A stretch of DNA of 64,000 nucleotides from Jatrophihabitans sp. (GTDB taxonomy: Bacteria > Actinomycetota > Actinomycetes > Mycobacteriales > Jatrophihabitantaceae). Under the pieces are notes generated by a model. That model searched no databases. It worked only from the letters and a program-made list of their open reading frames with translations, and was not told the origin of the DNA. Shown piece after piece: positions 63,005 through 64,000 of this stretch. Made by a program: the position numbers and the translations under genes. Location: NCBI GenBank assembly GCA_036389035.1, contig DASVQQ010000031.1, forward strand, positions 26,723-90,722, in the 5' to 3' direction. The stretch's first letter is position 1, and the number at the start of each line of letters is the position of its first letter.

Positions 63005-64000
<996 letters not shown>

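Overview
This window comes from a high-GC actinobacterium (Actinomycetota). The evidence is a complete Pup-proteasome locus (arc/mpa, dop, pup, prcB, prcA, pafA, pafB, pafC) together with mycothiol ligase mshC, an F420-dependent oxidoreductase, RbpA, TatC, the DUF3090/SCO1664 cluster, GC-rich third codon positions and many GTG starts. A plant- or soil-associated relative of the Frankia/Jatrophihabitans/Sporichthya type would fit, partly because of an ACC deaminase, but the genus cannot be fixed from the sequence alone.

Layout. 1-2.4 kb is a lower-GC accessory stretch (TerD-domain protein, DUF7019-like protein, small orphan gene) ending at tRNA-Leu(GAG). 2.5-9 kb carries an M20 hydrolase, DUF5703, a polytopic molybdopterin oxidoreductase, a RecD-like helicase and an aldo/keto reductase. 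9.1-14.9 kb is a conserved actinobacterial run: F420 oxidoreductase, uppP, histidine phosphatase, DUF3090, SCO1664 family, mshC. 15-22 kb has a uridine-kinase-like ATPase, PP2C phosphatase, PAC2 protein, metH and a HAD hydrolase. 22-42 kb is the proteasome region: RecB-family nuclease, signal peptidase, site-2 protease, trmI, ferredoxin, arc, MFS, dop-pup-prcB-prcA, Rieske protein, ECF sigma/anti-sigma pair, pafA-pafB-pafC, a small membrane protein, tatC, MFS. 42-56 kb holds helY, a 5'-3' exonuclease, a sugar kinase with a LacI regulator, an amidohydrolase, lnt and dpm1, rbpA, thymidine kinase, GDPD and DUF885. 56-64 kb is more variable: acdS, GNAT, cupin, a DUF4157 (eCIS-core) effector-like protein with a papain-like C-terminus, two orphan small genes, AraC/VOC/PPOX genes and the 5' part of a UvrA-like ATPase.

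How it works together. Dop deamidates the C-terminal Gln of Pup, PafA ligates Pup to targets, Arc unfolds them and PrcBA degrades them. PafB/PafC instead form the RecA-independent DNA-damage activator. Damage-response control is visible in cis: a match to the PafBC-type promoter in front of the RecB-family nuclease, and a perfect LexA box in front of two tiny overlapping reading frames upstream of helY. rbpA carries an exact sigma-R-type promoter. At least fourteen genes have a TANNNT -10 hexamer 6-7 nt before the start codon, so leaderless transcription appears common; this spacing was used to choose several starts.

The least explained parts are the DUF4157/papain-like protein and its two small neighbours, the LexA-controlled mini-ORFs, the repeat that carries the dop ribosome binding site and start codon, and a coding-like in-frame extension beyond the prcA stop.
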